Shown here piece by piece: positions 8,958 to 18,302 of a stretch of 64,000 nucleotides of DNA. A program made the position numbers and the translations under genes. This DNA comes from Gordonia alkaliphila. Lineage in GTDB: Bacteria; Actinomycetota; Actinomycetes; Mycobacteriales; Mycobacteriaceae. The stretch lies in the NCBI RefSeq assembly GCF_023017165.1, contig NZ_JALKBW010000001.1, forward strand, positions 2,976,001 through 3,040,000, in the 5' to 3' direction. The notes beneath the pieces are model-generated. The model was given only the letters and a program-made list of their open reading frames with translations, was not told the DNA's origin and searched no databases. The number at the start of each line of letters is the position of its first letter. The stretch's first letter is position 1.

Positions 8958-11900
8958 ACTCGATGGCCTTCATCACCCGCTTCTCCGAGATCGGTCCCGA
9001 GGTCCCCAGCTGCTGCGCGAACAAGCTGACCCGCAGTTCCTCCAACTGCCAGTGAACCAGGTCGTTGAGGGCGTCGTGCCGGTGCGCAGGAAGCGCCGCG
9101 AGTCGTCGGTTCCAGTGCGCGATGACCCGGTCCACCGTGTCGAGGCCGGCGTTGTCGCGGGCGGCGGAGCCGGGGAGCGCGTTCAGTCGGGCCTGGGCCG
9201 CCGACAGGTAGCGCGGTAGATGGAGCAGGTGCGCCAGCGGAGTCTCGCCGACGAAGCCGTCGAAGATCAGGTGCGCGGTCTGCTCGGCAACGTCGTCGGC
9301 CGCGGCGCTGCCGCTGTGCGCGTCGACGGCGCGGGCGGTGGGGCCGAGCGCGGCCAGGGCGCGGGCGGCGTGCATGAAGTACTCCGGTGCGGCGGCGCGG
9401 ATCACCGGTGACAGACGCTCGCGCAGCGCGGCGAACTGTTCCGGGGTGCGAAGCGACGCCACGTCCGGTTCCTTGGCTAGGGTGTCGGCGATGGCGCGAC
9501 GTGTGCAGTCGGCGAACAGCTGCTGCGGGTCGGCGTACGGATTCTGGCTCAGCGCGAGGCGCTCGGCCGGTGGCAGACCGTTGGCGACCTTCTTGTTCAA
9601 CGGGGTGATCGCCTGCGCCAACAGGTGGGCGATGCCGGCGGCGATGCCCGCGTCGCGAGCGCTCGCCGACGTCGCCTCACTCACTCGGACGCCGTCGCCG
9701 ACGGGCGCCAGGGTGGGGTAGGTGACGACGGGTTGGCCGGCCACCACGTCGTCGCGGCTCTCCGCGAGGGTGCCGATGCCGTCCGGCTTCCAGTCTCGGT
9801 ACACCGGTGCGGCCGCAGCGGGGGCGGGTGCACGGCCGAACTCGGCGCGCAGCGGTTCCAAGCGGTCGGCGCGGCCGATGATCGCGCCGCCGGCGTCGGT
9901 GACCGCGAAATGGATGCGCAGGTGGGCCGGCAGGTCGTCGGTGCGAAAGTCGCTGGGGGACAGGCTGATGCGAGCGATCTCGCCGAGTTCTCGCGCGAGG
10001 GCGGGCAGCAGGTGCTCGGAGCGCGGTGTGATCTTGCTGAGGACCAGATCGGCGTACTGCTGGGCCGGCGAGAGGGACTTGCGCAATCCCTTGGGTAGGG
10101 ACCGGATCAGCGCGGTGACCAACTCGCTGCGCAGCCCCGGGACCAACCAGTCGAAGCCGCCCGCGTGGACGTGCTCGAGCAGGGGACGCGGGATCAGCAC
10201 GGTGACGCCGTCGTCGGGTGCGCCGGGGGCGAAGTGATAGCGCAGTTCCAGTCGGGTCGGGCCCTGCTGCCAGGCGGCGGGGAAATCGGCGGCCGCCGGA
10301 ACGGCCGCGACCGAACCGGCCTCGTCCAGGTGGAGGAGCTTGGGATCGGTGCGGGAGGCCTTCTTCCACCACGTGTCGAAGTGTCGGGTGGAGACGACGT
10401 GCGCCGGGATCCGGGCGTCATAGAAGTCGTAGAGGTCGCCGTCGCTGAGGCGGACGTTCCGACGGGCGCGGTGCTCGAGGTCCTCGGCGTCGGCCAAGAG
10501 CCGGCGGTTGTGCGCGTAGAACTCGTGCCGGGTGCGCCAGCGACCCTCGACGAGCGCGGCCTGTAGGAACAACGCTCGCGACTCGACCGGGTCGATGCGG
10601 CCGTAGTTCACCGTGCGCGACGCGATGAGCGGTACCCCGTAGAGGCTGACTTTCTCCTTGGCCGTCACGGCCCCGCGGCGCGACGACCAGGCGGGCTCGC
10701 TGTAGGTGCGCGTCACCAGGTCGGGGGCGATCTGCTCCACCCATTCCGGATCGATCGAGGCCACGGTGTGCGCGAACAGTCGGGAGGTCTCCAGCAGTTC
10801 GGCGGTCATCACGAAGGAGGGCGCCTTCTTGGCCAGTTCCGAACCCGGGAAGATGGCGAACTTGGTGCCGCGGGTGCCCAGGTATTCGCGGGTATCGCCT
10901 TGGCGCGCACCGATGTTGGTGAGCAGGCCGGTGAGCAGGCTGCGATGGATGGCCGACGGATCGATTTCGGTCTTCGGTATCTCCCAGCCCAGGTCGGACA
11001 CCGTACGACGGAGTTGACGGTGCAGATCCGTCCATTCGCGGATCCTCAGGTAGTGCAGGAAGCTGCGCTCACACTGGCGCCGGAACTGGTTGCCCGACAA
11101 GGCTTCCCGCTGCTCGTGCAGGTGGTGCCAGAGCTTGAGGCGGCTGAGGAACTCCGAGCCGGGCACCGCGTACTCGCGGTGCGCGGCCTGCGCGGCCTCG
11201 CGCTTGTCGGAGGGGAACTCTCGGACGTCCGGCAGCGACAGCGCCGCGGCGATCGGCAGGATGTGGTCGAGACAGCCGTTCTCGTGACCGGCCACCAGCA
11301 TGCGGGCCAGGCGCGGGTCGATCGGCAGGCGCGCCAGGTCGCGTCCGGTCTTGGTGAGCCGCGCCTGCGCCGAATCGGTGCCGGTGACCGCACCGAGCTC
11401 GGACAGCAGCGTCATGCCGCCGTTGATCGCCCGCTGCTCGGGTGGCTGGACGAACGGGAACTCGGCGACGTCGCCCAGCCGCAGTGACAGCATCGACAGG
11501 ATCACCGCGGCCAGGTTCGCGCGCAGGATCTCCGGGTCGGTGTACTCGGGGCGGGCGTCGAAGTCGTCCTCGGAGTACAGGCGGATGCAGATGCCGGGCG
11601 CCACGCGGCCGCACCGGCCGGCGCGCTGGCGGGCGCTGGCCTGGGAGACCTTCTCGATGGGCAGGCGCGTCACCTTGGTGCGGGTGGAGTAGCGCGAGAT
11701 GCGGGCGGTGCCGGTGTCGATGACGTACCGGATGCCGGGCACGGTCAGCGAGGTCTCGGCGACGTTGGTCGACAGCACGATGCGCCGTCCGTCGGACGGC
11801 GTGAAGATCTTCTGCTGCTCGGCGACCGACAGGCGGGCGTACAGCGGCACGATCTCGGCTTCGCTGCGCCGGGAGAGGGCGTCGGCGGTGTCGCGGATAT

Positions 11901-12615
11901 CGCGCTCGGTCGGCAGGAAGACGAGGATGTCGCCGCGGCCGGACGACCACAGTTCGCTGACCGCGGCGTCGATCGCGGCGATCTGGTCGAGGTCGGCATG
12001 GTCCTCGTCGTCGGACACCGGCGGCCGGTACCGCACTTCGACGGGGTAGGTGCGGCCGGACACCTCGAGGATCGGGACGTCCTCGTCGGGGCCGGCGAAA
12101 TGCCGGGCGAAGCGGTCCGGCTCGATGGTGGCCGAGGTGATGATCACCTTGAGGTCCGGGCGGGACGGCAGCAGGCGCTTGAGATAGCCGAGCAGGAAGT
12201 CGATGTTGAGGCTGCGTTCGTGGGCCTCGTCGATGATGATCGTGTCGTAGCGGGACAGCTTCGGGTCGGAGGTGATCTCCCGCAGCAGGATGCCGTCGGT
12301 CATCACGCGGATCTTGGTGTGCTTGCCGGACTTGTCGGAGAACCGGACGCTGTAGCCCACCACGTCGCCCAGTTCGGTCTGCGTCTCGTCGGCGATCCGG
12401 CGGGCCACCGAGGTGGCGGCGATGCGTCGCGGCTGCGTATGCCCGATCGACTCGCGGCCCAGCGCCAGGCAGATCTTCGGCAGCTGCGTGGTCTTGCCCG
12501 AACCGGTCTCACCGGCGATCACCACCACCTGATGGTCGGCGATGGCGCGGGCGATCTCGTCGCGGGACGCGCTGACCGGAAGCTCCGGCGGGAAGGTGAG
12601 GACGGGGACAGCCAT
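8947..12615 (-). CDS. hrpA: ATP-dependent RNA helicase HrpA
   Basis: 1222 residues, DEAH-box superfamily 2. Walker A is GETGSGKTTQLPK (about 35-47), followed by DEAH, SATIEPDRFARHF and the motif VI region QRAGRCGRVAPG. The long C-terminal half corresponds to the HA2/OB-fold and DUF3418 parts of HrpA. In E. coli HrpA resolves stalled ribosomes and mRNA structures. The frame extends to 12792, but ATG 12613-12615 (MAVPVLTF) with CGGAGCC upstream is chosen because the longer version would run into the divergent aminotransferase gene and has atypical residues. Confidence 0.93.
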   Translation of the reverse strand: MAVPVLTFPPELPVSASRDEIARAIADHQVVVIAGETGSGKTTQLPKICLALGRESIGHTQPRRIAATSVARRIADETQTELGDVVGYSVRFSDKSGKHTKIRVMTDGILLREITSDPKLSRYDTIIIDEAHERSLNIDFLLGYLKRLLPSRPDLKVIITSATIEPDRFARHFAGPDEDVPILEVSGRTYPVEVRYRPPVSDDEDHADLDQIAAIDAAVSELWSSGRGDILVFLPTERDIRDTADALSRRSEAEIVPLYARLSVAEQQKIFTPSDGRRIVLSTNVAETSLTVPGIRYVIDTGTARISRYSTRTKVTRLPIEKVSQASARQRAGRCGRVAPGICIRLYSEDDFDARPEYTDPEILRANLAAVILSMLSLRLGDVAEFPFVQPPEQRAINGGMTLLSELGAVTGTDSAQARLTKTGRDLARLPIDPRLARMLVAGHENGCLDHILPIAAALSLPDVREFPSDKREAAQAAHREYAVPGSEFLSRLKLWHHLHEQREALSGNQFRRQCERSFLHYLRIREWTDLHRQLRRTVSDLGWEIPKTEIDPSAIHRSLLTGLLTNIGARQGDTREYLGTRGTKFAIFPGSELAKKAPSFVMTAELLETSRLFAHTVASIDPEWVEQIAPDLVTRTYSEPAWSSRRGAVTAKEKVSLYGVPLIASRTVNYGRIDPVESRALFLQAALVEGRWRTRHEFYAHNRRLLADAEDLEHRARRNVRLSDGDLYDFYDARIPAHVVSTRHFDTWWKKASRTDPKLLHLDEAGSVAAVPAAADFPAAWQQGPTRLELRYHFAPGAPDDGVTVLIPRPLLEHVHAGGFDWLVPGLRSELVTALIRSLPKGLRKSLSPAQQYADLVLSKITPRSEHLLPALARELGEIARISLSPSDFRTDDLPAHLRIHFAVTDAGGAIIGRADRLEPLRAEFGRAPAPAAAAPVYRDWKPDGIGTLAESRDDVVAGQPVVTYPTLAPVGDGVRVSEATSASARDAGIAAGIAHLLAQAITPLNKKVANGLPPAERLALSQNPYADPQQLFADCTRRAIADTLAKEPDVASLRTPEQFAALRERLSPVIRAAAPEYFMHAARALAALGPTARAVDAHSGSAAADDVAEQTAHLIFDGFVGETPLAHLLHLPRYLSAAQARLNALPGSAARDNAGLDTVDRVIAHWNRRLAALPAHRHDALNDLVHWQLEELRVSLFAQQLGTSGPISEKRVMKAIESFE

Positions 12616-12724
12616 GATGGCTCCGAGTCTATGGGGCCGCATCGGCGAGCGGCGCATCCGAGCATGATCGCCGGGAACCGGGGCCCGCCGGGAAATCGGG
12701 CGCCGCCGTGAAATAGTGGTACCC

Positions 12725-13954
12725 ATGGGTTCTCTTTGGCATGGATTCGCCGACATGGGCATGGTCACCGACAACGGGCCGTTCGTCATCACTCGAGGTG
12801 AGGGCGTCCGAATCTACGACGATGCGGGCAACGAGTATCTGGATGCGACCGCCGGCCTCTGGTTCACGAACGTGGGCCACGGGCGCACCGAGATCGGCGA
12901 GGCCGTCGGCCGTCAGCTCTCGACGGTGGCGCACTACTCGAACTTCGGCGACTACGCGGGGGACGGTCTGATCGCGCTCGCCGAGCGGGTGGCCGCGATG
13001 GCGCCGGTGCCGGGCTCCAAGGTGATGTTCACCTCGGGCGGCAGTGACGCGGTCGATACCGCGGTGAAGCTCGCCCGCCGCTACTGGACGGAGCTGGGCC
13101 GGCCCGAGAAGCGACTCGTGGTCTCCCGCAGCAAGGCCTACCACGGCATGCACATCGGCGGTACCGCGCTCGCCGGGATCCCCCTGAACCGGGAGGGCTA
13201 CGGGCCCGAGTTCATGCCGGACACCGAGAACATCGAGTGGGACGACGCCAAGGCGCTGCTCGGCGTGATCGAGCGGGTGGGCGCGGAGAACGTGGCCGCG
13301 TTCATCGCCGAGCCGATCATCGGCGCCGGCGGCATCTACCTGCCGCCGGACGGTTACCTCCGCGAGGTGCGCGACATCTGCCGCGAGCACGACGTCCTGT
13401 TCATCGCCGACGAGGTGGTCACCGGGTACGGCCGTATCGGGCACGGTCACTGGTTCGCGTCGAGCCGCTTCGATCTGGCACCGGACATGATCACCTCGGC
13501 CAAGGGTCTCACCAGCGGCTACGTGCCCATGGGCGCGATGATCGCGGCGCCGCACATCGCCGAACCGTTCTTCGCCGGCGGCACCTGGTGGCGACACGGC
13601 TACACCTACGGCGGGCACTACGGCGCGGCCGCCGCGGCGATGGCCAACTTCGACATCATCGAGCGCGAGGGTCTGCTCGACGAGGCGACCCGCCTCGAAG
13701 GCGACCTGGCGGCGGCGTTCGCACCGCTCGCCGAACTGGATGCGGTGGCCGAGGTGCGTACCGGCGTGGGCGCGGTGACCGGCGTGCAGCTGGCCGATCC
13801 GTCCGACGCTCAGGCCGCCGTGTTGCGTCTGCGGAAGAACGGCGTCGCCGGTCGCGCTGCGGGCATGGGCGCACTGCAGATCTCGCCGGCCTTCGTGATG
13901 ACCACCGCCGAGGTCAACGAGATGGCCGAGCGCTTCGCCGCCGCGCTGTCCTGA
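12725..13954 (+). CDS. Class III pyridoxal-phosphate aminotransferase
   Basis: 409 residues. The fold-type I pattern includes GGSDAVDTAVKLAR, the aspartate motif FIADEVVTGYGRIG and the pyridoxal-phosphate lysine, Lys260, in SAKGLTSGYVPMGA. Omega-amino acid:pyruvate transaminases of this subgroup have this layout, but the amino donor cannot be read from the sequence. Start at ATG 12725 (MGSLWHG); GTG 12716 in the same frame is an alternative, and neither has a clear Shine-Dalgarno site. It is divergent from hrpA and followed by a strong hairpin. Confidence 0.88.
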   Translation: MGSLWHGFADMGMVTDNGPFVITRGEGVRIYDDAGNEYLDATAGLWFTNVGHGRTEIGEAVGRQLSTVAHYSNFGDYAGDGLIALAERVAAMAPVPGSKVMFTSGGSDAVDTAVKLARRYWTELGRPEKRLVVSRSKAYHGMHIGGTALAGIPLNREGYGPEFMPDTENIEWDDAKALLGVIERVGAENVAAFIAEPIIGAGGIYLPPDGYLREVRDICREHDVLFIADEVVTGYGRIGHGHWFASSRFDLAPDMITSAKGLTSGYVPMGAMIAAPHIAEPFFAGGTWWRHGYTYGGHYGAAAAAMANFDIIEREGLLDEATRLEGDLAAAFAPLAELDAVAEVRTGVGAVTGVQLADPSDAQAAVLRLRKNGVAGRAAGMGALQISPAFVMTTAEVNEMAERFAAALS

Positions 13955-13965
13955 CCGACACAGCA

Positions 13966-14003
13966 ACGTGAAAGGCCCCCGCTACGGCGGGGGCCTTTCA
14001 CGT
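13966..14003. terminator. Bidirectional terminator between the aminotransferase and ahpD
   Basis: A perfect 17-bp inverted repeat (13966-13982 with 13987-14003) with a TACG tetraloop. The stem contains a run of As on one side and Ts on the other, suiting termination in both directions between two convergent genes. Confidence 0.88.
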
Positions 14004-14028
14004 GTACTGACTTCTCAGAGCAGGCGGC

Positions 14029-14553
14029 TCAGCTCAGGGTCTCGGCGATGGAGACGGCCTGGGCGACGCCCTGCACGATGGACGCGACTTTGAGGGCCTC
14101 GAACACCGCTTCGCGCTCGAGTCCGGCCTCGCGGACCACGTTCTCGTGGGCGGCGACGCAGTGCTCGCAGCCGTTCATGGCCGACACGGCCATCGACCAC
14201 AGCTCGAACAGGGCCTTGTCCACACCGGGGTTGCCGATGATGTTCATCCGCAGGCCCGGGCGCAGATCGTCGTACTTGCCGAGGTAACCGCGTCCCCGGT
14301 AGAAGACGTTGTTCATGCCCATGATCGATGCGGCGCCGAGGGCGGCGTTGTAGGCCTCGGCCGACAGGTTGTCGGCCGCCTCGTCGGCGATCTCGCGCAA
14401 CACGGTGGCGTTGCGGGTCGCGGCGGCGCACGCGAGCAGGGAGCCCCACAGCTGCTCCTCGTTCAGCACGGTGGTGCGGCTGATCGAGCTGAGGTTCAGC
14501 TTCAGGTCCTTGGCGTACTCGGGAAGAGCTTCCTTGAGGTTGTCAATGCTCAT
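14029..14553 (-). CDS. ahpD: Alkyl hydroperoxide reductase D
   Basis: 174 residues. The catalytic Cys129-x-x-Cys132 pair with its following histidine (CEHCVAAHE) marks the AhpD carboxymuconolactone-decarboxylase fold. AhpD reduces AhpC, in M. tuberculosis through a lipoyl adaptor chain. ATG 14551-14553. It lies 14 bases downstream of ahpC and is evidently co-transcribed. Confidence 0.95.
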   Translation of the reverse strand: MSIDNLKEALPEYAKDLKLNLSSISRTTVLNEEQLWGSLLACAAATRNATVLREIADEAADNLSAEAYNAALGAASIMGMNNVFYRGRGYLGKYDDLRPGLRMNIIGNPGVDKALFELWSMAVSAMNGCEHCVAAHENVVREAGLEREAVFEALKVASIVQGVAQAVSIAETLS

Positions 14554-14567
14554 CGTGGTACTCCGAA

Positions 14568-15155
14568 TCAGGCCGAGGCGCTCATGAGCTCGCCGGCGTC
14601 GATGGTCGGGTCACCCTTCTTCCAGTTGCAGGCGCACAGCTCGTCGGACTGGAGGGCGTCGAGGACGCGCAGGACCTCGTCGACGTTGCGGCCGACCGAA
14701 CCGGCGGTGACCGAGACGAACTGGACCTCGTTGTTCGGGTCGACGATGAAGGTCGCGCGATCGGCGACACCGTCGGCGTTCAGGACGCCGGTGGCCTCGA
14801 CGAGCTCACGCTTCAGGTCGCTCAGCATGGGGAAGGGGAGGGTCTTCAGATCCTCGTGCTGTGCGCGCCACTGGAAGTGCACGAACTCGTTGTCGACCGA
14901 GGCGCCGAGCACCTGGGTGTCGCGGTCGGCGAACTCGTCGTTCAGCTTGCCGAAGGCAGCGATCTCGGTGGGGCACACGAAGGTGAAGTCCTTCGGCCAG
15001 AAGAAGACCACGCGCCACTTGCCCTTGTAGTCGTCGCTCGAGACGGTGGTGAAGTAGTCGTCCGGCTGCTGGGCGTCGACCTTGGAGAGGTCGCCACCGA
15101 TCACAGCGGTGAGGTTGTACTCGGGGAACTGATCGCCGATGGTAAGCAGCGCCAT
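14568..15155 (-). CDS. ahpC: Alkyl hydroperoxide reductase C (peroxiredoxin)
   Basis: 195 residues. The peroxidatic cysteine is Cys61 in FTFVCPTEI. The C-terminal pair Cys174/Cys176 (LCACNW) is the actinobacterial three-cysteine AhpC type. It reduces peroxides and peroxynitrite. ATG 15153-15155 is preceded by AAGGAG. The gene is divergent from oxyR, which is the expected regulator. Confidence 0.96.
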   Translation of the reverse strand: MALLTIGDQFPEYNLTAVIGGDLSKVDAQQPDDYFTTVSSDDYKGKWRVVFFWPKDFTFVCPTEIAAFGKLNDEFADRDTQVLGASVDNEFVHFQWRAQHEDLKTLPFPMLSDLKRELVEATGVLNADGVADRATFIVDPNNEVQFVSVTAGSVGRNVDEVLRVLDALQSDELCACNWKKGDPTIDAGELMSASA

Positions 15156-15204
15156 GTCATGACTCCTTGATCGTTGGGGGTGCGGTGTCTTCTATTTTGC
15201 CTCA

Positions 15205-15251
15205 TTCGCTCTAAAAGCGAAACGTGATGATAGGCACTATATTGATAGGCA
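15205..15251. promoter_or_regulatory. oxyR-ahpC divergent control region
   Basis: Two signals are visible. First, an inverted repeat TTCGCT-N5-AGCGAA at 15205-15221, of the size LysR regulators bind. Second, a direct repeat TGATAGGCA at 15228-15236 and 15243-15251. TATATT at 15238-15243 ends 7 bases before oxyR ATG 15251 and looks like a leaderless promoter. Binding by OxyR is inference. Confidence 0.5.
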
Positions 15252-16183
15252 TGATGAATCAGAGTTATCAGCCGTCGGTGGGCGGACTGCGCGCCTTCGT
15301 CGCGGTGGCCAAGAAGCTGCACTTCGGTTCTGCCGCAACCGAACTGGGCGTGAGTCAGCCCTCGCTGTCGCAAGCCCTGGCCGGCCTCGAAGCGGGTCTC
15401 GGCGTGCAACTGGTGGAGCGCACAACGCGCCGCGTGATGCTCACCGCAGAGGGGCGGCGACTACTGCCGTCGGCGATCGCCGCGTGCGACGGAATCGACA
15501 ACCTCCTCGCCGTCGCGGCCGGTGAGGCCGACCCGTTGCGCGGCCCGATGCGACTCGGTCTGATCCCGACGATCGCGCCCTATCTGCTGCCGCGCCTGCT
15601 GCACGGCCTGCCGGAAGTGCATCCGGAATTGGACCTGCGGGTGGTGGAGGATCAGACCGCTCGGCTGCTCGATCAGCTCCGCGAAGGCACCCTCGATGCG
15701 GCGGTGCTGGCCCTGCCGACCAACGCCCCGGGCATGGGCGAGATCCCGATGTATCACGAGGACTTCGTGCTCGCCCTGCCCAGCGGGCACCGCCTGGCCG
15801 GCCGCAAGCGGCTGCCGCCGGCGATGCTGGAAGACCTGCCGCTGCTGCTGCTCGACGAAGGGCACTGCCTGCGCGATCAGGCGCTCGAGGTCTGCCAGCT
15901 CGCGGGGGTGAACCCGGATGTGCGGCAGACCCGGGCGGCATCGTTGACCACCGCGGTGCAGTGCGTGGAGGGCGGCCTCGGCGTCACGCTGATCCCCCGG
16001 ACGGCGGTCGCGGTGGAGACGGCCTCCGGCGGGTTGTCCATCGCCGAGTTCACTCGGCCGCGGCCGGGCCGTCGCATCGGATTGGTCTATCGCACCTCGT
16101 CCGGGCGTGGGGAGGCCTACGCGGAACTCGCCACCGAGATCGCCGCGCTGGCCGCAGGCACCGGCGAGGTGACCCTGGTCTAG
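15251..16183 (+). CDS. oxyR: LysR-type hydrogen peroxide sensor OxyR
   Basis: 310 residues from ATG 15251 (MMNQSYQPS). The N-terminal winged helix contains [21 protein letters not shown]. The redox pair is Cys206 and Cys215 ([16 protein letters not shown]), nine residues apart as in E. coli Cys199/Cys208. OxyR activates ahpCD on oxidation. The frame opens at 15224, but 15251 is chosen because a TATATT -10 element sits 7 bases upstream and no ribosome-binding site is visible; ATG 15254 is equally possible. Confidence 0.92.
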   Translation: MMNQSYQPSVGGLRAFVAVAKKLHFGSAATELGVSQPSLSQALAGLEAGLGVQLVERTTRRVMLTAEGRRLLPSAIAACDGIDNLLAVAAGEADPLRGPMRLGLIPTIAPYLLPRLLHGLPEVHPELDLRVVEDQTARLLDQLREGTLDAAVLALPTNAPGMGEIPMYHEDFVLALPSGHRLAGRKRLPPAMLEDLPLLLLDEGHCLRDQALEVCQLAGVNPDVRQTRAASLTTAVQCVEGGLGVTLIPRTAVAVETASGGLSIAEFTRPRPGRRIGLVYRTSSGRGEAYAELATEIAALAAGTGEVTLV

Positions 16184-16196
16184 GGTCAGTGGACCT

Positions 16197-18302
16197 CTAG
16201 GCGGTCGTGGCGTCCTGGGCGGTGAGCGTCTCCCACTCGTCGATCAGGCTGGAGTCCACGCCGCGGATCAGGTCGGCGAGTTCGTCGGTGAGGTCTTCGA
16301 TGTCGTCGGTCACCGCCGACATCGGCAGGCCGCTGCGCAGCGCGCGGTAACAGTCGGTGAGGTAGCGCAGGACCACGCCCTCGCTGCGCTGCAGACCGAA
16401 CTCGCTGACCAGCTCGGTGAAGGTCATCGATCGCTCGCGCATGTACCGCAGCACCGACTTCGGCGACGGCGGGGTGTTCGCGAGCCACGGGTGCCCGGCC
16501 TTGTAGGTCTGGTAGGCGAAGTCGATCTCCTCGGCGAGCGGCTGCGGCCAGGTGATCTCCTCCAGTCGCTCCATCCGCTCCTCGTACTCGAGGCCGTCGG
16601 CCTTCATTTCGGCCATCGCGACGTCCCGGGCCCGCTTGCGCTGGGCCATCAGTACCTGCCGCGGGTCGTCGAGCGTCGATTCGAGGATGGAGACCACGTC
16701 GAGGGTGAAGGTGTCCGACTCGGGATCGAGCAGATCGAAGGCCGCCACCGCGAACGCCGACAACGGGTTGGTGAGGGCGAAGTTCTCCGGCAGGTCCACC
16801 GAGATCTCCACCCTCTTGCCGTCGGCGGCGGGCGCGTCCAGGCGGGTCACGATGCCGGTCTCCACGAGGTCTCGGTACAGGGCGATGGTGTGCTTGATGT
16901 GACGCAATTGCCGCTTGCGCGGCTCGTGATTCTCTTCGAGCAGGTGGCGCAGCGCGGCGAAGCAGTCGCCGGGCCGTTCCAGGACCTCCATCAGCATGGC
17001 GGTGGTGATCCGGAAGTGCGAACGCAGCTGTTCGTCGGGTGCGTCGATCAGCGTGAAGAAGGTCTGCTCGCCCCAGCCGACGAAGCCCTCGGGGGGCTTG
17101 CGGCGCACCAGCTTTCGCAGTTTCTTCGGATCGTCGCCGGCCTTGGCGACGAGGCGGGCGTTCTCCACGTCGTGCTCGGGGGCCTGGGCCACCACGTAGC
17201 CGATGGTGTCGAAGCCGGCGCGACCGGCGCGACCGGCGATCTGGTGGAACTCGCGGGCCCGCAGGCGGCGCACCCGGTGGCCGTCGTACTTGGTGAGCCC
17301 GGCGAACAGCACGGTCCGGATGGGCACGTTGATGCCCACCCCGAGGGTGTCGGTACCGGCCACCACCTTCAGCAGGCCGGCCTGGGCCAGCCGTTCGACG
17401 AGGCGGCGATAACGCGGCAGCATGCCGGCGTGGTGGACGCCGATGCCCGCGCGCAGCAGTTTAGAGAGGGTGTCGCCGAATCCGGTGCGGAACTCGAAGT
17501 CGCCGATCGCCTCGACGATGGCCGCCTTCTCCTCCTTGGTGCAGATCTTGGCCGAGGTGAGCGCCTGGGCCCGTTCGACGGCGTGCGCCTGGGTGAAGTG
17601 CACCACGTAGACCGGGGCCTGGCCCTTGGTGATCAGCTCTTCGATGGTTTCGTGGATCGGAGTGGTCGCGTACCGGTACTCCAGCGGCACCGGCCGCTGC
17701 GCGCCGGTCACTTCGACGGTGGACCGGCCGGTGCGACGGGTCAGGTCCTCGGCGAAGAAGTCGACGTCGCCCAGGGTGGCCGACATCAGCAGGAACTGGG
17801 TGTGCGGCAGTTCGATGAGCGGGACCTGCCAGGCCCAGCCGCGATCGGATTCGCCGTAGTAGTGGAACTCGTCGGCTACCAGCACGCCGACGTCGGAGTT
17901 CGGACCGTCGCGCAGGGCGATGTTGGCGACGATCTCCGCCGTCGCGCACACGATGGGGGCGTCGGTGTTGACGCTGGCGTCGCCGGTCATCAGGCCCACG
18001 TTCTCCGCGCCGAACTGCTCGCACAGATCGAAGAACTTCTCGCTCACGAGCGCCTTGATGGGGGCGGTGTAGTACGCGCGCTGACCGCGACAGCGGGCGA
18101 AATAGACCGCGCCGGAGGCGACGAGAGACTTGCCCGAACCGGTCGGCGTCGCCAAGATCACGTTGGCGCCGGAGATCAGCTCGAGCAAGGCCTCTTCCTG
18201 ATGCGGGTAGAGATCGATGCCCCGCGCCGCCCACCAAGCAAGGAAATGCTCGAAGGCGGCGGTCTCGTCGGACAGGGGAGTAAGCGGACTCTGCTCGCTC
18301 AG
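16197..18302 (-). CDS. DUF3516-type superfamily 2 RNA helicase, probable CTG start
   Basis: 701 residues if begun at CTG 18300-18302. The helicase core is clear: TPTGSGKS (Walker A), DEFHYYGES, SATLGD, GVGINVPIR and QIAGRAGRAGFDT, placing it in the Ski2/Mtr4-like group. A C-terminal region of unknown function (DUF3516) follows. No ATG, GTG or TTG occurs in frame before TTG 18188, which would remove the conserved-looking YPHQEEAL segment and start almost at Walker A. The CTG overlaps the upstream TGA as CTGA and has AGAGGA six bases before it. It follows the PAC2 gene in one operon. Confidence 0.85.
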   Translation of the reverse strand: MSEQSPLTPLSDETAAFEHFLAWWAARGIDLYPHQEEALLELISGANVILATPTGSGKSLVASGAVYFARCRGQRAYYTAPIKALVSEKFFDLCEQFGAENVGLMTGDASVNTDAPIVCATAEIVANIALRDGPNSDVGVLVADEFHYYGESDRGWAWQVPLIELPHTQFLLMSATLGDVDFFAEDLTRRTGRSTVEVTGAQRPVPLEYRYATTPIHETIEELITKGQAPVYVVHFTQAHAVERAQALTSAKICTKEEKAAIVEAIGDFEFRTGFGDTLSKLLRAGIGVHHAGMLPRYRRLVERLAQAGLLKVVAGTDTLGVGINVPIRTVLFAGLTKYDGHRVRRLRAREFHQIAGRAGRAGFDTIGYVVAQAPEHDVENARLVAKAGDDPKKLRKLVRRKPPEGFVGWGEQTFFTLIDAPDEQLRSHFRITTAMLMEVLERPGDCFAALRHLLEENHEPRKRQLRHIKHTIALYRDLVETGIVTRLDAPAADGKRVEISVDLPENFALTNPLSAFAVAAFDLLDPESDTFTLDVVSILESTLDDPRQVLMAQRKRARDVAMAEMKADGLEYEERMERLEEITWPQPLAEEIDFAYQTYKAGHPWLANTPPSPKSVLRYMRERSMTFTELVSEFGLQRSEGVVLRYLTDCYRALRSGLPMSAVTDDIEDLTDELADLIRGVDSSLIDEWETLTAQDATTA

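Noticed and set aside
12671..12724. ECF-type promoter before the aminotransferase gene
   Set aside because: GGGAACC is present, but no CGTT follows at the required 15-17 base spacing.
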